A DNA stretch of 5,148 nt from Thermoplasmata archaeon (GTDB taxonomy: Archaea > Thermoplasmatota > Thermoplasmata > Lutacidiplasmatales > UBA184), in NCBI GenBank assembly GCA_022750355.1, contig JAKIVW010000140.1:1-5148 (forward strand), written 5' to 3'. Positions 1 to 5,148 of the stretch are shown in pieces. The notes below the pieces were generated by a model. The model was not told where the DNA came from, ran no database searches, and saw nothing but the letters and a program-made list of their open reading frames with translations. Position numbers and translations under genes: made by a program. Position 1 is the first letter of the stretch. Each line of letters starts with the position of its first letter.

Positions 1-2345
1 CGGCGCGCGATGATCACGATCGCGGCCACCGCGACGCCGCCGAGGACCAGCTCGGCCGCCACCAGGACGGCGGTCGTGTCGAAGGAGAGCCCGGTTCCGC
101 CGGAGCTGGGGGTCGGGGTCGAGTGGGTCGTCCCCGGCGTCACCAGGACGGTGAGGTCGAACGCCGAGGTGTGACCGGCCGAGTCGACCACCTCGACAGA
201 TGCGACGAACGTACCGGCCCGGTCATACGAGTGGAACGTCGCGCCGCCGGTGCCGGACATCCCGTCGCCGAACTGCCAGAGGAAGTAGTAGGGGCCGAGG
301 CCCCCGCTCGCCGTGGCGTCGAACGTGACGTTGATCGGAGCGGCCCCTCCGGTCGTCGAGGCGGTCGCCAGGACGGACAGCGCAGGGGCGACGACGACCT
401 CCACGGTCGCCGAGGAGGAAGCGAGCGCGCTGTCGACGACTCGGAAGGTGACGGTAAAGTTTCCGGAAAAATTGAACGAGTGGCTCGTGTTCCAGCCGCT
501 CCCGGTCGTCCCGTCTCCGAACTGCCACGCGGTCGTGGAGTATGGCAGGACGCCGCCGGTGGCGAATCCACTGAAGGAAACGACCAACGGAGCCTCGCCC
601 GAGACGACCGAGGCCAGGACCGACGCGCGGAGGGGAACGGGGGTCGGTGCGGTGGCGTTGATCTCGAACGTCTCCGTCACCCGGGCTCCGGACGAGTCCC
701 CGAGGGCGGCCACGACTTGGTAGTCTCCGACCGCGGAGAACGTGTAGGAGAAATTCTCCAGGGTCGAGGTCGGCACGCCACCGATCGACCAATTCCAGTA
801 GTACGGGGCTACTCCGCCGCTGGCGAGGGCGGCCCATTCGACCGGGAACGGAATCGTCCCTTGGGTGGCCGACGCGACCGCCACGAGAGAGAGGGATGCG
901 CTCACGATGATCGTGAGGGACGCGACACCAGCAACTCCGTTGACGTCGGTCGCTGTGAGGGTGACGAGGTAGGTCCCGGAGCGGTCGAACGTATGATTGA
1001 CGTCGGCCCCGGACGCGGTCCCGCCGTCCCCGAACGTCCAGCCGAACGAGCTGACCGCATACGGATCGACCGCGGCGCCTTGGAAACCTGCTCTGAACGG
1101 CGCTTCTCCAGAAATGGCGCCGGCCCGAGCGGACGCATTCATCGTGTAGAAGGCCCAAGTGTCGTTGTAGAAGTTGACGTTCCCCTCACCTCCGAACAAG
1201 AGGAGATACCCGTCTCCCGGGTCCGTCGCCATGATGCCGAATTCGCGGGGTGCCGGGGCGTTGGAAGTCGGGAGCTGGGTCCAGCTCCCGTTCGAGAATA
1301 GCCACGTGTCGGAGAGGAATTCGGTCGGTCCCTCTCCGCCGAAGAGGACGACCCCGCCGAGCCAAGGGTCGTAGGCAAATGCTGGCGAGGTACGCGCGGA
1401 AGGAGTGGCCAACGTGTTGACCTGAGTCCAATTTCCGGCGTGGAACGTCCAGGTGTCGTTGAAGTAAGCCCAGGAGCTGTCGCCGTCGTACCCGCCAAAG
1501 AGGACGACCTCGCTGGAACTGGGGTCGTAGGTCATGCCCGCGTCGCCTCGGTTGGACGGGTGGTTGGCGGGGAACAGTTCCGTCCAGGTCCCATTCAGGT
1601 AGGTCCAGGTGTCGTTCTGTTCGTTGTCGGAGTTACATCCCCCGAAGAGGACGGCGTACCCATCCGCCGTATCCCAGGCCATCGAGGCGGACCACCGCCC
1701 CGACGGGTGGTTGGTGGGGCTGTGCTGGGTCCAACTGCCCGATAGGAAGCTCCAAGTGTCACCGTACTGACCGCCGTTTCCGGATCCGCCGAAGAGGAGG
1801 AGGTAGCCGTCGGTGGGGTCCCAGACAAACGTGGAGTGATCTCGGTCGGAAGGCGAAAGGACCGGATTGAGCTGGGTCCACGTGCCGTTGGCGAACGTCC
1901 ACGTGTCCTGGATGTACCCTTGGTCCGTGTATCCGCCAAAGAGGACCACGTAGTGGTCGACCGGGTCGTAGGCCATGCTGCGTCCGTAGCTCCGAGGAAT
2001 GGGGGAGGTGGTCTGAAGGCCCGTGATATTGGCCCATCCGGCGCTGCCACCGGCGGCGGCCGGAGAGGCGGCCGTCGAGGAGCACGACGTGTCGCCGGCC
2101 CCGGCCGAACATGCCATCGGCGCGCCTCCCGCAGGGCCATATCCGTGTTCGAGAGAGTCCTCCGCCGCGGTGAGAGGGGAGTGGGGAGCCAAGGCCGTCG
2201 GGAGCGCGGGGGAGGATCGGGCCGACGTCCCGACAAACGCGAGCAATGAAAATGTGAGGAGGGCGGCGATCGCGATCGGCGCGAAGAGGCCGATTCGGCG
2301 TCGCCGGTTCAGTCCGTCGGCCGAGTATAAACCGGGGGTCGCCAT
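1..2345 (-). CDS. Secreted, membrane-anchored Kelch/PKD-domain surface glycoprotein (C-terminus cut by window edge)
   Basis: The frame is open without a stop from the ATG at 2345 to base 1: 781 codons plus two bases. Residues 1-42 form a signal peptide, with four arginines (14-17), a hydrophobic core at about 18-39 and a likely cleavage site after the TSA at 40-42. A Ser/Ala/Gly-rich linker with C79 and C88 follows to about 115. Six Kelch repeats (117-400) each carry a hydrophobic-LFGG strand and a later DTW...W pair, which predicts a six-bladed propeller. Four PKD-like domains (about 404-736) follow, then a Thr/Pro/Ser/Gly linker and a membrane helix at about 758-780. Little can be missing beyond R781. 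There are 17 N-x-S/T sequons. No earlier in-frame start was found, and there is no clear Shine-Dalgarno sequence. Kelch propellers and PKD domains are binding folds on the cell surface (family knowledge); I infer adhesion or glycan/protein binding. No catalytic site was recognised, and galactose-oxidase-like activity cannot be claimed. The fold calls are firm and the function is unknown. Confidence 0.93.
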   Translation of the reverse strand, partial: MATPGLYSADGLNRRRRIGLFAPIAIAALLTFSLLAFVGTSARSSPALPTALAPHSPLTAAEDSLEHGYGPAGGAPMACSAGAGDTSCSSTAASPAAAGGSAGWANITGLQTTSPIPRSYGRSMAYDPVDHYVVLFGGYTDQGYIQDTWTFANGTWTQLNPVLSPSDRDHSTFVWDPTDGYLLLFGGSGNGGQYGDTWSFLSGSWTQHSPTNHPSGRWSASMAWDTADGYAVLFGGCNSDNEQNDTWTYLNGTWTELFPANHPSNRGDAGMTYDPSSSEVVLFGGYDGDSSWAYFNDTWTFHAGNWTQVNTLATPSARTSPAFAYDPWLGGVVLFGGEGPTEFLSDTWLFSNGSWTQLPTSNAPAPREFGIMATDPGDGYLLLFGGEGNVNFYNDTWAFYTMNASARAGAISGEAPFRAGFQGAAVDPYAVSSFGWTFGDGGTASGADVNHTFDRSGTYLVTLTATDVNGVAGVASLTIIVSASLSLVAVASATQGTIPFPVEWAALASGGVAPYYWNWSIGGVPTSTLENFSYTFSAVGDYQVVAALGDSSGARVTETFEINATAPTPVPLRASVLASVVSGEAPLVVSFSGFATGGVLPYSTTAWQFGDGTTGSGWNTSHSFNFSGNFTVTFRVVDSALASSSATVEVVVAPALSVLATASTTGGAAPINVTFDATASGGLGPYYFLWQFGDGMSGTGGATFHSYDRAGTFVASVEVVDSAGHTSAFDLTVLVTPGTTHSTPTPSSGGTGLSFDTTAVLVAAELVLGGVAVAAIVIIAR
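138..1136 (-). repeat. Four tandem PKD-like domains inside the surface protein
   Basis: Residues about 404-482, 485-563, 572-653 and 655-736 are four beta-sandwich units of about 80 residues. Units 1, 3 and 4 show the PKD hallmark W-x-FGDG (436-441, 607-612, 690-695), followed by H-[ST]-[FY]...G-[TN]-[FY] and a closing V-[DT]-S/D strand. Unit 2 keeps the overall strand pattern and the YTF...GDY segment, but reads WNWSIGG where the others have WxFGDG, so it is a degenerate member. In such proteins PKD arrays usually act as stalks that lift a ligand-binding head from the membrane. That matches the order here: propeller, stalk, anchor. Confidence 0.85.
1146..1997 (-). repeat. Six Kelch repeats inside the surface protein (predicted beta-propeller)
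   Basis: Residues 117-400 of the surface protein repeat about every 50 residues. The hydrophobic-LFGG signature lies at residues 133-139, 182-188, 231-237, 280-286, 332-338 and 381-387. Each is followed about 10 residues later by an acidic-Thr-Trp and then by Asn/Ser-Gly/Trp-Thr-Gln. Spacing between signatures is 49, 49, 49, 52 and 49 residues, which is very regular and suggests internal duplication of one blade. Short stretches are also conserved at DNA level, for example the CCGCCAAAGAGGA word near 1496 and near 1938 on the plus strand. Six blades are enough to close a propeller on their own. Confidence 0.88.
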
Positions 2346-2455
2346 GAACTCGGCAACCGCAGGCGATACTTGAAGGAGTCTTGAGAGCGATCGAACCCTC
2401 TCGAGTCCGAACGGATATCTAGGACCGAGCCTACGGGGGTCCGGAGCGGTGTCCA
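2346..2455. promoter_or_regulatory. Divergent intergenic promoter region between the surface protein and zinc-ribbon genes
   Basis: The 110 bp between the two divergent starts contains one AT-rich core, GATATC at 2414-2419. It is self-complementary and could serve as a weak TATA element in either direction. It lies about 40 bp before the zinc-ribbon ATG and about 70 bp before the surface protein ATG. A second weak candidate for the minus strand is AGTATC at 2364-2369, about 21 bp before the surface protein ATG. Neither is a strong archaeal TATA box, so promoter placement is tentative. A GGAG at 2443-2446 sits 9 nt before the zinc-ribbon ATG and may be its ribosome binding site. Confidence 0.35.
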
Positions 2456-2767
2456 ATGTTTTGTCGATGGTGCGGCGCCCCGATGGGCGATGGTGTGGAG
2501 ACATGCCCGAAATGTGGTAAGCTCAATGCGTTCCCGTCCGAGGGGGATTCCTCTTCTCGCGAGACGATGGACCGGGTAGTGGCCGATGCGACCCGTGCCG
2601 CCCGGGACCTGACCGCGGCGGCCGCCCGGCTCACGGACCGATTGGGGAAGAAGATGCAAGCGGCCGCCGACGACCCAAAGGGGACCGCGACACGGGCGGC
2701 CCGCCGGGTGGCACACGACCTGGACTCGGCTCGGGAAGAGATCGAGAAAGCGCTAAAGGATCTCTAA
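2456..2767 (+). CDS. Small zinc-ribbon protein with Ala-rich helical hairpin tail
   Basis: This is a 103-residue protein. Residues 1-24 hold a zinc-ribbon finger with Cys3, Cys6, Cys17 and Cys20 (CxxC, ten residues, CxxC), typical of the short zinc-ribbon domains at the N-terminus of many archaeal and bacterial proteins. A Ser/Glu linker follows. Two predicted amphipathic helices come next, at about 35-71 and 77-103, broken at DDPKG (72-76). Hydrophobic residues fall at 3-4 spacing (M38, V42, A45, A49, L52, A56, L59, L63, M67; then V85, L89, A92, I96, L100, L103), so an antiparallel coiled-coil hairpin is likely. There is no membrane segment or signal, so it should be cytoplasmic. The start has a GGAG 9 nt upstream. 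It stands alone, divergent from the surface protein and convergent with ribA, so context does not assign a role. Function is unknown; a structural or nucleic-acid/protein adaptor is only a guess. Confidence 0.85.
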   Translation: MFCRWCGAPMGDGVETCPKCGKLNAFPSEGDSSSRETMDRVVADATRAARDLTAAAARLTDRLGKKMQAAADDPKGTATRAARRVAHDLDSAREEIEKALKDL

Positions 2768-2789
2768 GGGCGATCCAGATCGGTCGGGG

Positions 2790-3530
2790 CTACGCCGAGC
2801 CCTTACCGGAAGCGGCTCGCTCGCCCTCCGCGGATTCAGACCCGGGTTCGACCCCGTCGTTCTGCTCCAGGTCGAGGAGGTGACCCATCTTTCGCCGTTT
2901 GGTCTCGAGGTAGCTGAGGTTGCGCACGGTCGGGGGAACGACGACCGGGATCCGCTCCACGATCGTGACTCCGTGGGTTCGGAGGTCCCGGACCTTGTCC
3001 GGATTGTTGGTCATGATCTTGATCGACTGGACGTGCAGGGAACCCAGCATGTGGGCCGCGATCCCGTAGTCCCGCTCGTCCGGTCGGAAGCCGAGCATTT
3101 CGTTCGCCTCGACGGTGTCGGCGCCCGCATCTTGAAGCTGATAGGCGCGAATCTTGTTCGCGAATCCAATCCCCCGCCCTTCCTGCCGGAGGTACAGCAC
3201 GAGCCCCGCCTCCATCTTCCCGATCTTCTCGAGCGTGTCGATGAGTTGATCCCGACAGTCGCACCGGAGGGACCCGATCGCGTCCCCGGTGAGGCACTCG
3301 GAATGGATACGGACCGGGACGGCTTCTTTGTCGTAGACGTTCCCGTGGACGAACGCGGCATGTTCCTTGTGGTCGGTATTATTCTGGAAGGCGACCACCT
3401 GGTAGTCGCCGAAACGGGTCGGGAGCTCCGCGATGGCCCGAATTCGCACGCAGGTTTCGGGCGAGTCCGGACACTCGTGATGCTCGTTTTCCTTGAGCAG
3501 GCCGTCTACCACCGGTTTGGGGAATCCCAT
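2790..3530 (-). CDS. ribA: GTP cyclohydrolase II (first step of riboflavin synthesis)
   Basis: The enzyme opens the GTP imidazole ring, releasing formate and pyrophosphate to give 2,5-diamino-6-ribosylamino-4(3H)-pyrimidinone 5'-phosphate, the first committed step to riboflavin. The 246 residues align by eye with E. coli RibA. They include the HSECLTGDAIGSLRCDC block with the zinc cysteines C79, C90 and C92, the LYLRQEGRGIG block with catalytic Tyr113, the DERD motif with Arg153 (equivalent to E. coli Arg128), TNNP, and the closing YLETKRRKMGH. It stands alone, not fused to RibB. I chose the ATG at 3530 over the in-frame TTG at 3542, because a TATA-like box is centred 25 bp before the ATG, as expected for a leaderless archaeal mRNA. 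Oddities are an N-terminal extension of about 30 residues containing HHEC (17-20) and C27, and an acidic/Ser/Gly tail after about residue 222. It converges on the zinc-ribbon gene with a 22-bp gap. Confidence 0.95.
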   Translation of the reverse strand: MGFPKPVVDGLLKENEHHECPDSPETCVRIRAIAELPTRFGDYQVVAFQNNTDHKEHAAFVHGNVYDKEAVPVRIHSECLTGDAIGSLRCDCRDQLIDTLEKIGKMEAGLVLYLRQEGRGIGFANKIRAYQLQDAGADTVEANEMLGFRPDERDYGIAAHMLGSLHVQSIKIMTNNPDKVRDLRTHGVTIVERIPVVVPPTVRNLSYLETKRRKMGHLLDLEQNDGVEPGSESAEGERAASGKGSA

Positions 3531-3552
3531 CGATGGGCGCAATCGGATGCCT

Positions 3553-3558
3553 GATTAA
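3553..3558 (-). promoter_or_regulatory. TATA-like box of ribA
   Basis: Read on the minus strand the bases are TTTAAT, in an otherwise GC-rich stretch. The centre is about 25 bp from the A of the ribA ATG at 3530. That is the usual archaeal distance from TATA box to transcription start, and predicts a transcript with almost no 5' leader. It also argues against the alternative TTG start at 3542, only about 13 bp away. Confidence 0.55.
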
Positions 3559-3559
3559 A

Positions 3560-3582
3560 GGGCGCGGTAGCGCTCGCGTCCC
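3560..3582. promoter_or_regulatory. Dyad directly behind the ribA TATA box, possible operator
   Basis: GGGCGCG (3560-3566) pairs with CGCGTCCC (3575-3582) over seven base pairs with one bulged T at 3579, around an 8-base centre. It begins two bases upstream (in ribA orientation) of the TATA-like box, so a protein bound here would touch the position of the B-recognition element. In many archaea riboflavin genes are controlled by the riboflavin kinase/regulator RbkR. Whether this dyad is such a site is inference, as I did not match it to a known motif. Confidence 0.3.
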
Positions 3583-3679
3583 TACTCTTTATCGCCTCAG
3601 GATTTGCATCGAGGTATTCGCCCTACCCTGGGCGTGCCGATGGATACAGCGGCCGCGCCCCTGAGGTCGGAGGAGGGAG

Positions 3680-3717
3680 GGACGTTCTTGTCGAAGCCGT
3701 CGTAGTGCCGAACGTCC
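3680..3717. repeat. 8-bp perfect inverted repeat in the ribA/VOC intergenic region
   Basis: GGACGTTC (3680-3687) and GAACGTCC (3710-3717) are exact reverse complements separated by 22 bases. The loop contains one copy of the CCGTCGT word. It could be an operator dyad or an RNA hairpin. No T-tract follows on either strand, so it is not a classical terminator. Confidence 0.4.
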
Positions 3718-3786
3718 GAGGAAGGGCGTGATCAAGATTGGACCGTCGTATGACGGCCTCCTGACCGTTTCACTACCTTCCGTCGT
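3697..3786 (+). repeat. Three direct copies of CCGTCGT upstream of the VOC gene
   Basis: The 7-mer CCGTCGT occurs at 3697-3703, 3743-3749 and 3780-3786, with spacings of 46 and 37 bp, all on the plus strand and all within 130 bp of the VOC start. The middle copy is part of a hairpin-like palindrome, CCGTC-GTAT-GACGG (3743-3756). Repeated short words in a promoter region suggest regulator binding sites, but no known motif was recognised. Confidence 0.35.
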
Positions 3787-3826
3787 CCGTTTTGGGGCCG
3801 ACCGATCTCCCTCATCCGAGTAGACC

Positions 3827-4216
3827 ATGGGCGGCGAAGTTGTGCATTTCGAAATCCCGTTGGACAACGTCGATCGAGGACACAGGTTCTACAAGGCTGC
3901 GTTTGGCTGGGAACTGAGTCTGATCCCCGAGATGGACTATGCGATGGTCCAGACGACCGAGTCGGACGAGCAAGGCATCCCGAAGCACCCGGGGTCCATC
4001 AACGGCGGAATGGCCAAGCGAGCGGAACCCCTCCACTATCCGACCGTGACGATCATGGTCGACGATATCGTCGCCACCGAGAAAGTCATCGAGAAAAACG
4101 GCGGAAAGGTCGTTCGAAAGCGAATTCCCATCGGAGACGGAAGCATGGGGTTCACCGGATACTTCAAGGACACCGAAGGAAACCTCATCGGGTTGTTCGA
4201 GCGACCCAAGGGATAG
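3827..4216 (+). CDS. VOC-superfamily (glyoxalase/bleomycin-resistance-like) protein, COG3324-like
   Basis: This is a 129-residue single VOC module made of two beta-alpha-beta-beta-beta halves. Half one begins VVHFEIPLDN (5-14), followed by the RFYKAAFGWEL helix (20-30) typical of the family. Half two begins YPTVTIMVDDI (71-81) and ends YFKDTEGNLIGLFE (112-125). The FYKAAFGW, SINGGM and DTEGN...GLFE signatures resemble the group annotated as lactoylglutathione-lyase-related enzymes. Of the four metal ligands of glyoxalase I, His7 is present. The second-half His appears to be replaced by Thr73 and the C-terminal Glu by Gly122, so true glyoxalase I activity is unlikely. The substrate is unknown. 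The ATG at 3827 is preceded two codons earlier by an in-frame TAG (3821), which fixes the reading-frame limit. There is no Shine-Dalgarno sequence and no convincing TATA box. It is divergent from ribA, 296 bp away. Confidence 0.88.
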   Translation: MGGEVVHFEIPLDNVDRGHRFYKAAFGWELSLIPEMDYAMVQTTESDEQGIPKHPGSINGGMAKRAEPLHYPTVTIMVDDIVATEKVIEKNGGKVVRKRIPIGDGSMGFTGYFKDTEGNLIGLFERPKG

Positions 4217-4343
4217 TCGTCAACGGGGCTCTCTGCGCGTGGGGCGCAGGGGATAGGCGGCTGCTCCGACCGCTGCCTTCGAGCCGTTCTTCGGGGGGCC
4301 CACGGGTCGAAACCGGGGAAAGAAGGGGGCGTTTACTCCGACC

Positions 4344-4383
4344 GTGTGACTGATACACATTCGGGGGGGAGGGTTGATAACCC
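4344..4383. promoter_or_regulatory. Two small dyads upstream of the DEAD-box helicase gene
   Basis: The 235-bp spacer between the VOC and helicase genes has no coding signal. It holds GTGT-N7-ACAC (4344-4358) and GGGTT-GAT-AACCC (4371-4383). The second includes the only AT-rich core, TTGATAA, near the helicase, and could overlap a weak promoter about 70 bp before its ATG. Both arms are short, so either dyad may be chance. The rest of the spacer is GC-rich and I see nothing in it. Confidence 0.25.
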
Positions 4384-4451
4384 TAGCCCCTTCTCCGAGA
4401 ATCAGCCGGACCCGCCATCGACCTACCCAGATCGGGGCGCCCGAAGCGAAC

Positions 4452-5148
4452 ATGAGCGACCCCCACAATACAGTGAGCGTGAGCGCCAAGACCCGACCGA
4501 CCTTCGACGACCTCCCCTTGAATCCCCGCCTTCGCGAGGGCATTCGAGAGATGGGATACTCGGAGCCGACTCCGATCCAAGAAGGCACGATTCCCGACGC
4601 GGTCCACGGCCGCGATCTCATCGGAACGGCCCAAACGGGGACGGGAAAAACCGCCGCGTTCCTCCTTCCGATCCTCGAACGCCTGATGAGCCGGCCCCGC
4701 GGCCGGATCTACGCGCTCGTCCTCACTCCGACTCGGGAACTGGCGATCCAGGCCGAAGGGTTCCTTCAGCAGTTGGGCCGCCACACCGGTCTCCGGGGCG
4801 GTGCCGTGTACGGAGGGGTCGGAATGCGCCCCCAGGAACAGGCCCTCCGCGGAGGCGCCGAGATCATTATCGCGACCCCCGGCCGCCTCCTCGACCATAT
4901 GAGCCGCGGGTACGTCGACTTCCGCTCGTTGGAGATCCTCGTACTAGATGAGGCGGACCGGATGCTCGACATGGGCTTCCTCCCCGACGTGCGCCGCATA
5001 CACGACCGGTTGCCGCGCAACCGCCAAACGATGTTGTTCTCGGCCACGATGCCTCCGGAAGTGGTTCGCCTTTCTCGAGACTTCCTTCGCGACCCCCGAA
5101 TGGTCCACGTTGCGGCGAAGACCGTTGCCGCCGTGGGGGTCTCCCATC
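4452..5148 (+). CDS. DEAD-box ATP-dependent RNA helicase, N-terminal part (runs off the window)
   Basis: The frame is open from the ATG at 4452 to the last base: 232 codons plus one base. It covers the whole first RecA-like domain, with every expected motif in order. These are the upstream aromatic F18 with PTPIQ (39-43, the Q motif), AQTGTGKT (60-67, Walker A), PTRELA (93-98, Ia), GG (121-122), TPGR (142-145, Ib), DEAD (166-169, Walker B) and SAT (197-199, III). The second RecA domain (motifs IV-VI) and any C-terminal extension lie beyond 5148. DEAD-box proteins use ATP to unwind short RNA duplexes in ribosome assembly, RNA decay and cold response. The sequence is closest in feel to the RhlE/CsdA group, but subfamily assignment needs the missing half. 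GTG codons at residues 8 and 10 are possible alternative starts. There is no strong ribosome binding site. Confidence 0.96.
   Translation, partial: MSDPHNTVSVSAKTRPTFDDLPLNPRLREGIREMGYSEPTPIQEGTIPDAVHGRDLIGTAQTGTGKTAAFLLPILERLMSRPRGRIYALVLTPTRELAIQAEGFLQQLGRHTGLRGGAVYGGVGMRPQEQALRGGAEIIIATPGRLLDHMSRGYVDFRSLEILVLDEADRMLDMGFLPDVRRIHDRLPRNRQTMLFSATMPPEVVRLSRDFLRDPRMVHVAAKTVAAVGVSH

Noticed and set aside
223..1158. Minus-strand open frame of 311 codons
   Set aside because: It is Arg-rich shadow reading in another frame of the same strand as the Kelch/PKD gene, whose own frame gives clear domains over the same bases.
123..1301. Long plus-strand open frame of 392 codons
   Set aside because: It lies opposite the surface protein gene, is Arg/Gly/Glu-rich with no recognisable domain, and is explained by GC-rich antisense codons of the PKD region.
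2326..2331. TATA-like TTTATA (minus strand) within codons 5-7 of the surface protein
   Set aside because: No start codon lies about 25 bp downstream in frame, and the next possible one would destroy the signal peptide. On the plus strand no gene begins at a fitting distance. Probably chance.
2768..2789. CGATC-CA-GATCG dyad in the 22-bp gap between two convergent genes, possible terminator
   Set aside because: The loop would be only two bases and there is no T-tract on either strand, so neither a bacterial nor an archaeal terminator is supported.
2880..3554. Plus-strand open frame of 224 codons opposite ribA
   Set aside because: ribA on the minus strand has every family motif here, and the plus-strand product shows none.
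3619..3634. CGCCC-TACCCT-GGGCG hairpin
   Set aside because: Five GC pairs are easily found by chance in this base composition, and nothing around it supports a terminator or RNA gene.
3640..3705. 21-codon plus-strand mini-ORF with a TTTAT about 50 bp upstream
   Set aside because: It is too short, with no ribosome binding site or recognisable sequence. It overlaps the inverted repeat, and codon use cannot be judged at this length.
4305..4325. tRNA T-arm-like string ending GGGTCGAAACC
   Set aside because: The T-loop lacks the TT of TTC, and no acceptor, D or anticodon stem can be drawn upstream.
4346..4951. Plus-strand open frame of 201 codons overlapping the helicase
   Set aside because: It is Pro/Arg/Ser-rich with no domain, while the overlapping frame from 4452 carries the complete DEAD-box motif set.

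Overview
The window is GC-rich (roughly 60% or more by eye) and holds five protein-coding genes with short gaps, no RNA gene and no mobile element. The organism is most likely an archaeon, possibly a high-GC Thermoplasmatota lineage. Three things point that way. There is a large secreted Kelch/PKD protein loaded with N-glycosylation sequons. Starts mostly lack a strong Shine-Dalgarno sequence. One gene (ribA) has a TATA-like box about 25 bp before its ATG, the spacing expected for a leaderless archaeal transcript. The phylum is an inference from gene style, not from a marker gene.

Layout. Positions 1-2345, minus strand: one open frame of 781 codons that leaves the window without a stop. It encodes a signal peptide, a six-repeat Kelch propeller, four PKD-type beta-sandwich domains and a C-terminal membrane anchor, so very little of the C-terminus can be missing. 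Positions 2346-2455: a divergent promoter region. Positions 2456-2767, plus strand: a 103-residue protein with a four-cysteine zinc ribbon followed by an Ala-rich helical hairpin. Positions 2790-3530, minus strand: ribA, GTP cyclohydrolase II, convergent with the zinc-ribbon gene across a 22-bp gap. Positions 3531-3826: a divergent intergenic region with a ribA TATA box, a dyad behind it, an 8-bp inverted repeat and three copies of a 7-mer in front of the next gene. Positions 3827-4216, plus strand: a VOC-fold (glyoxalase/bleomycin-resistance-like) protein. Positions 4217-4451: a spacer with two small dyads. Positions 4452-5148, plus strand: the N-terminal 232 residues of a DEAD-box RNA helicase, cut by the window edge.

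The genes do not form one operon: orientation changes at every junction except VOC-helicase, and that pair is separated by 235 bp. The window reads as ordinary chromosome with individually transcribed genes: one surface glycoprotein, one flavin/deazaflavin precursor enzyme, one RNA helicase and two small proteins of unknown function. I see no CRISPR array, defence cassette, transposon or convincing new multi-gene system. The points most worth a second look are the surface protein's architecture and its sequons in phase with the repeats, the use of a bacterial-type GTP cyclohydrolase II with an odd His/Cys N-terminus, and the repeats in the ribA/VOC intergenic region.
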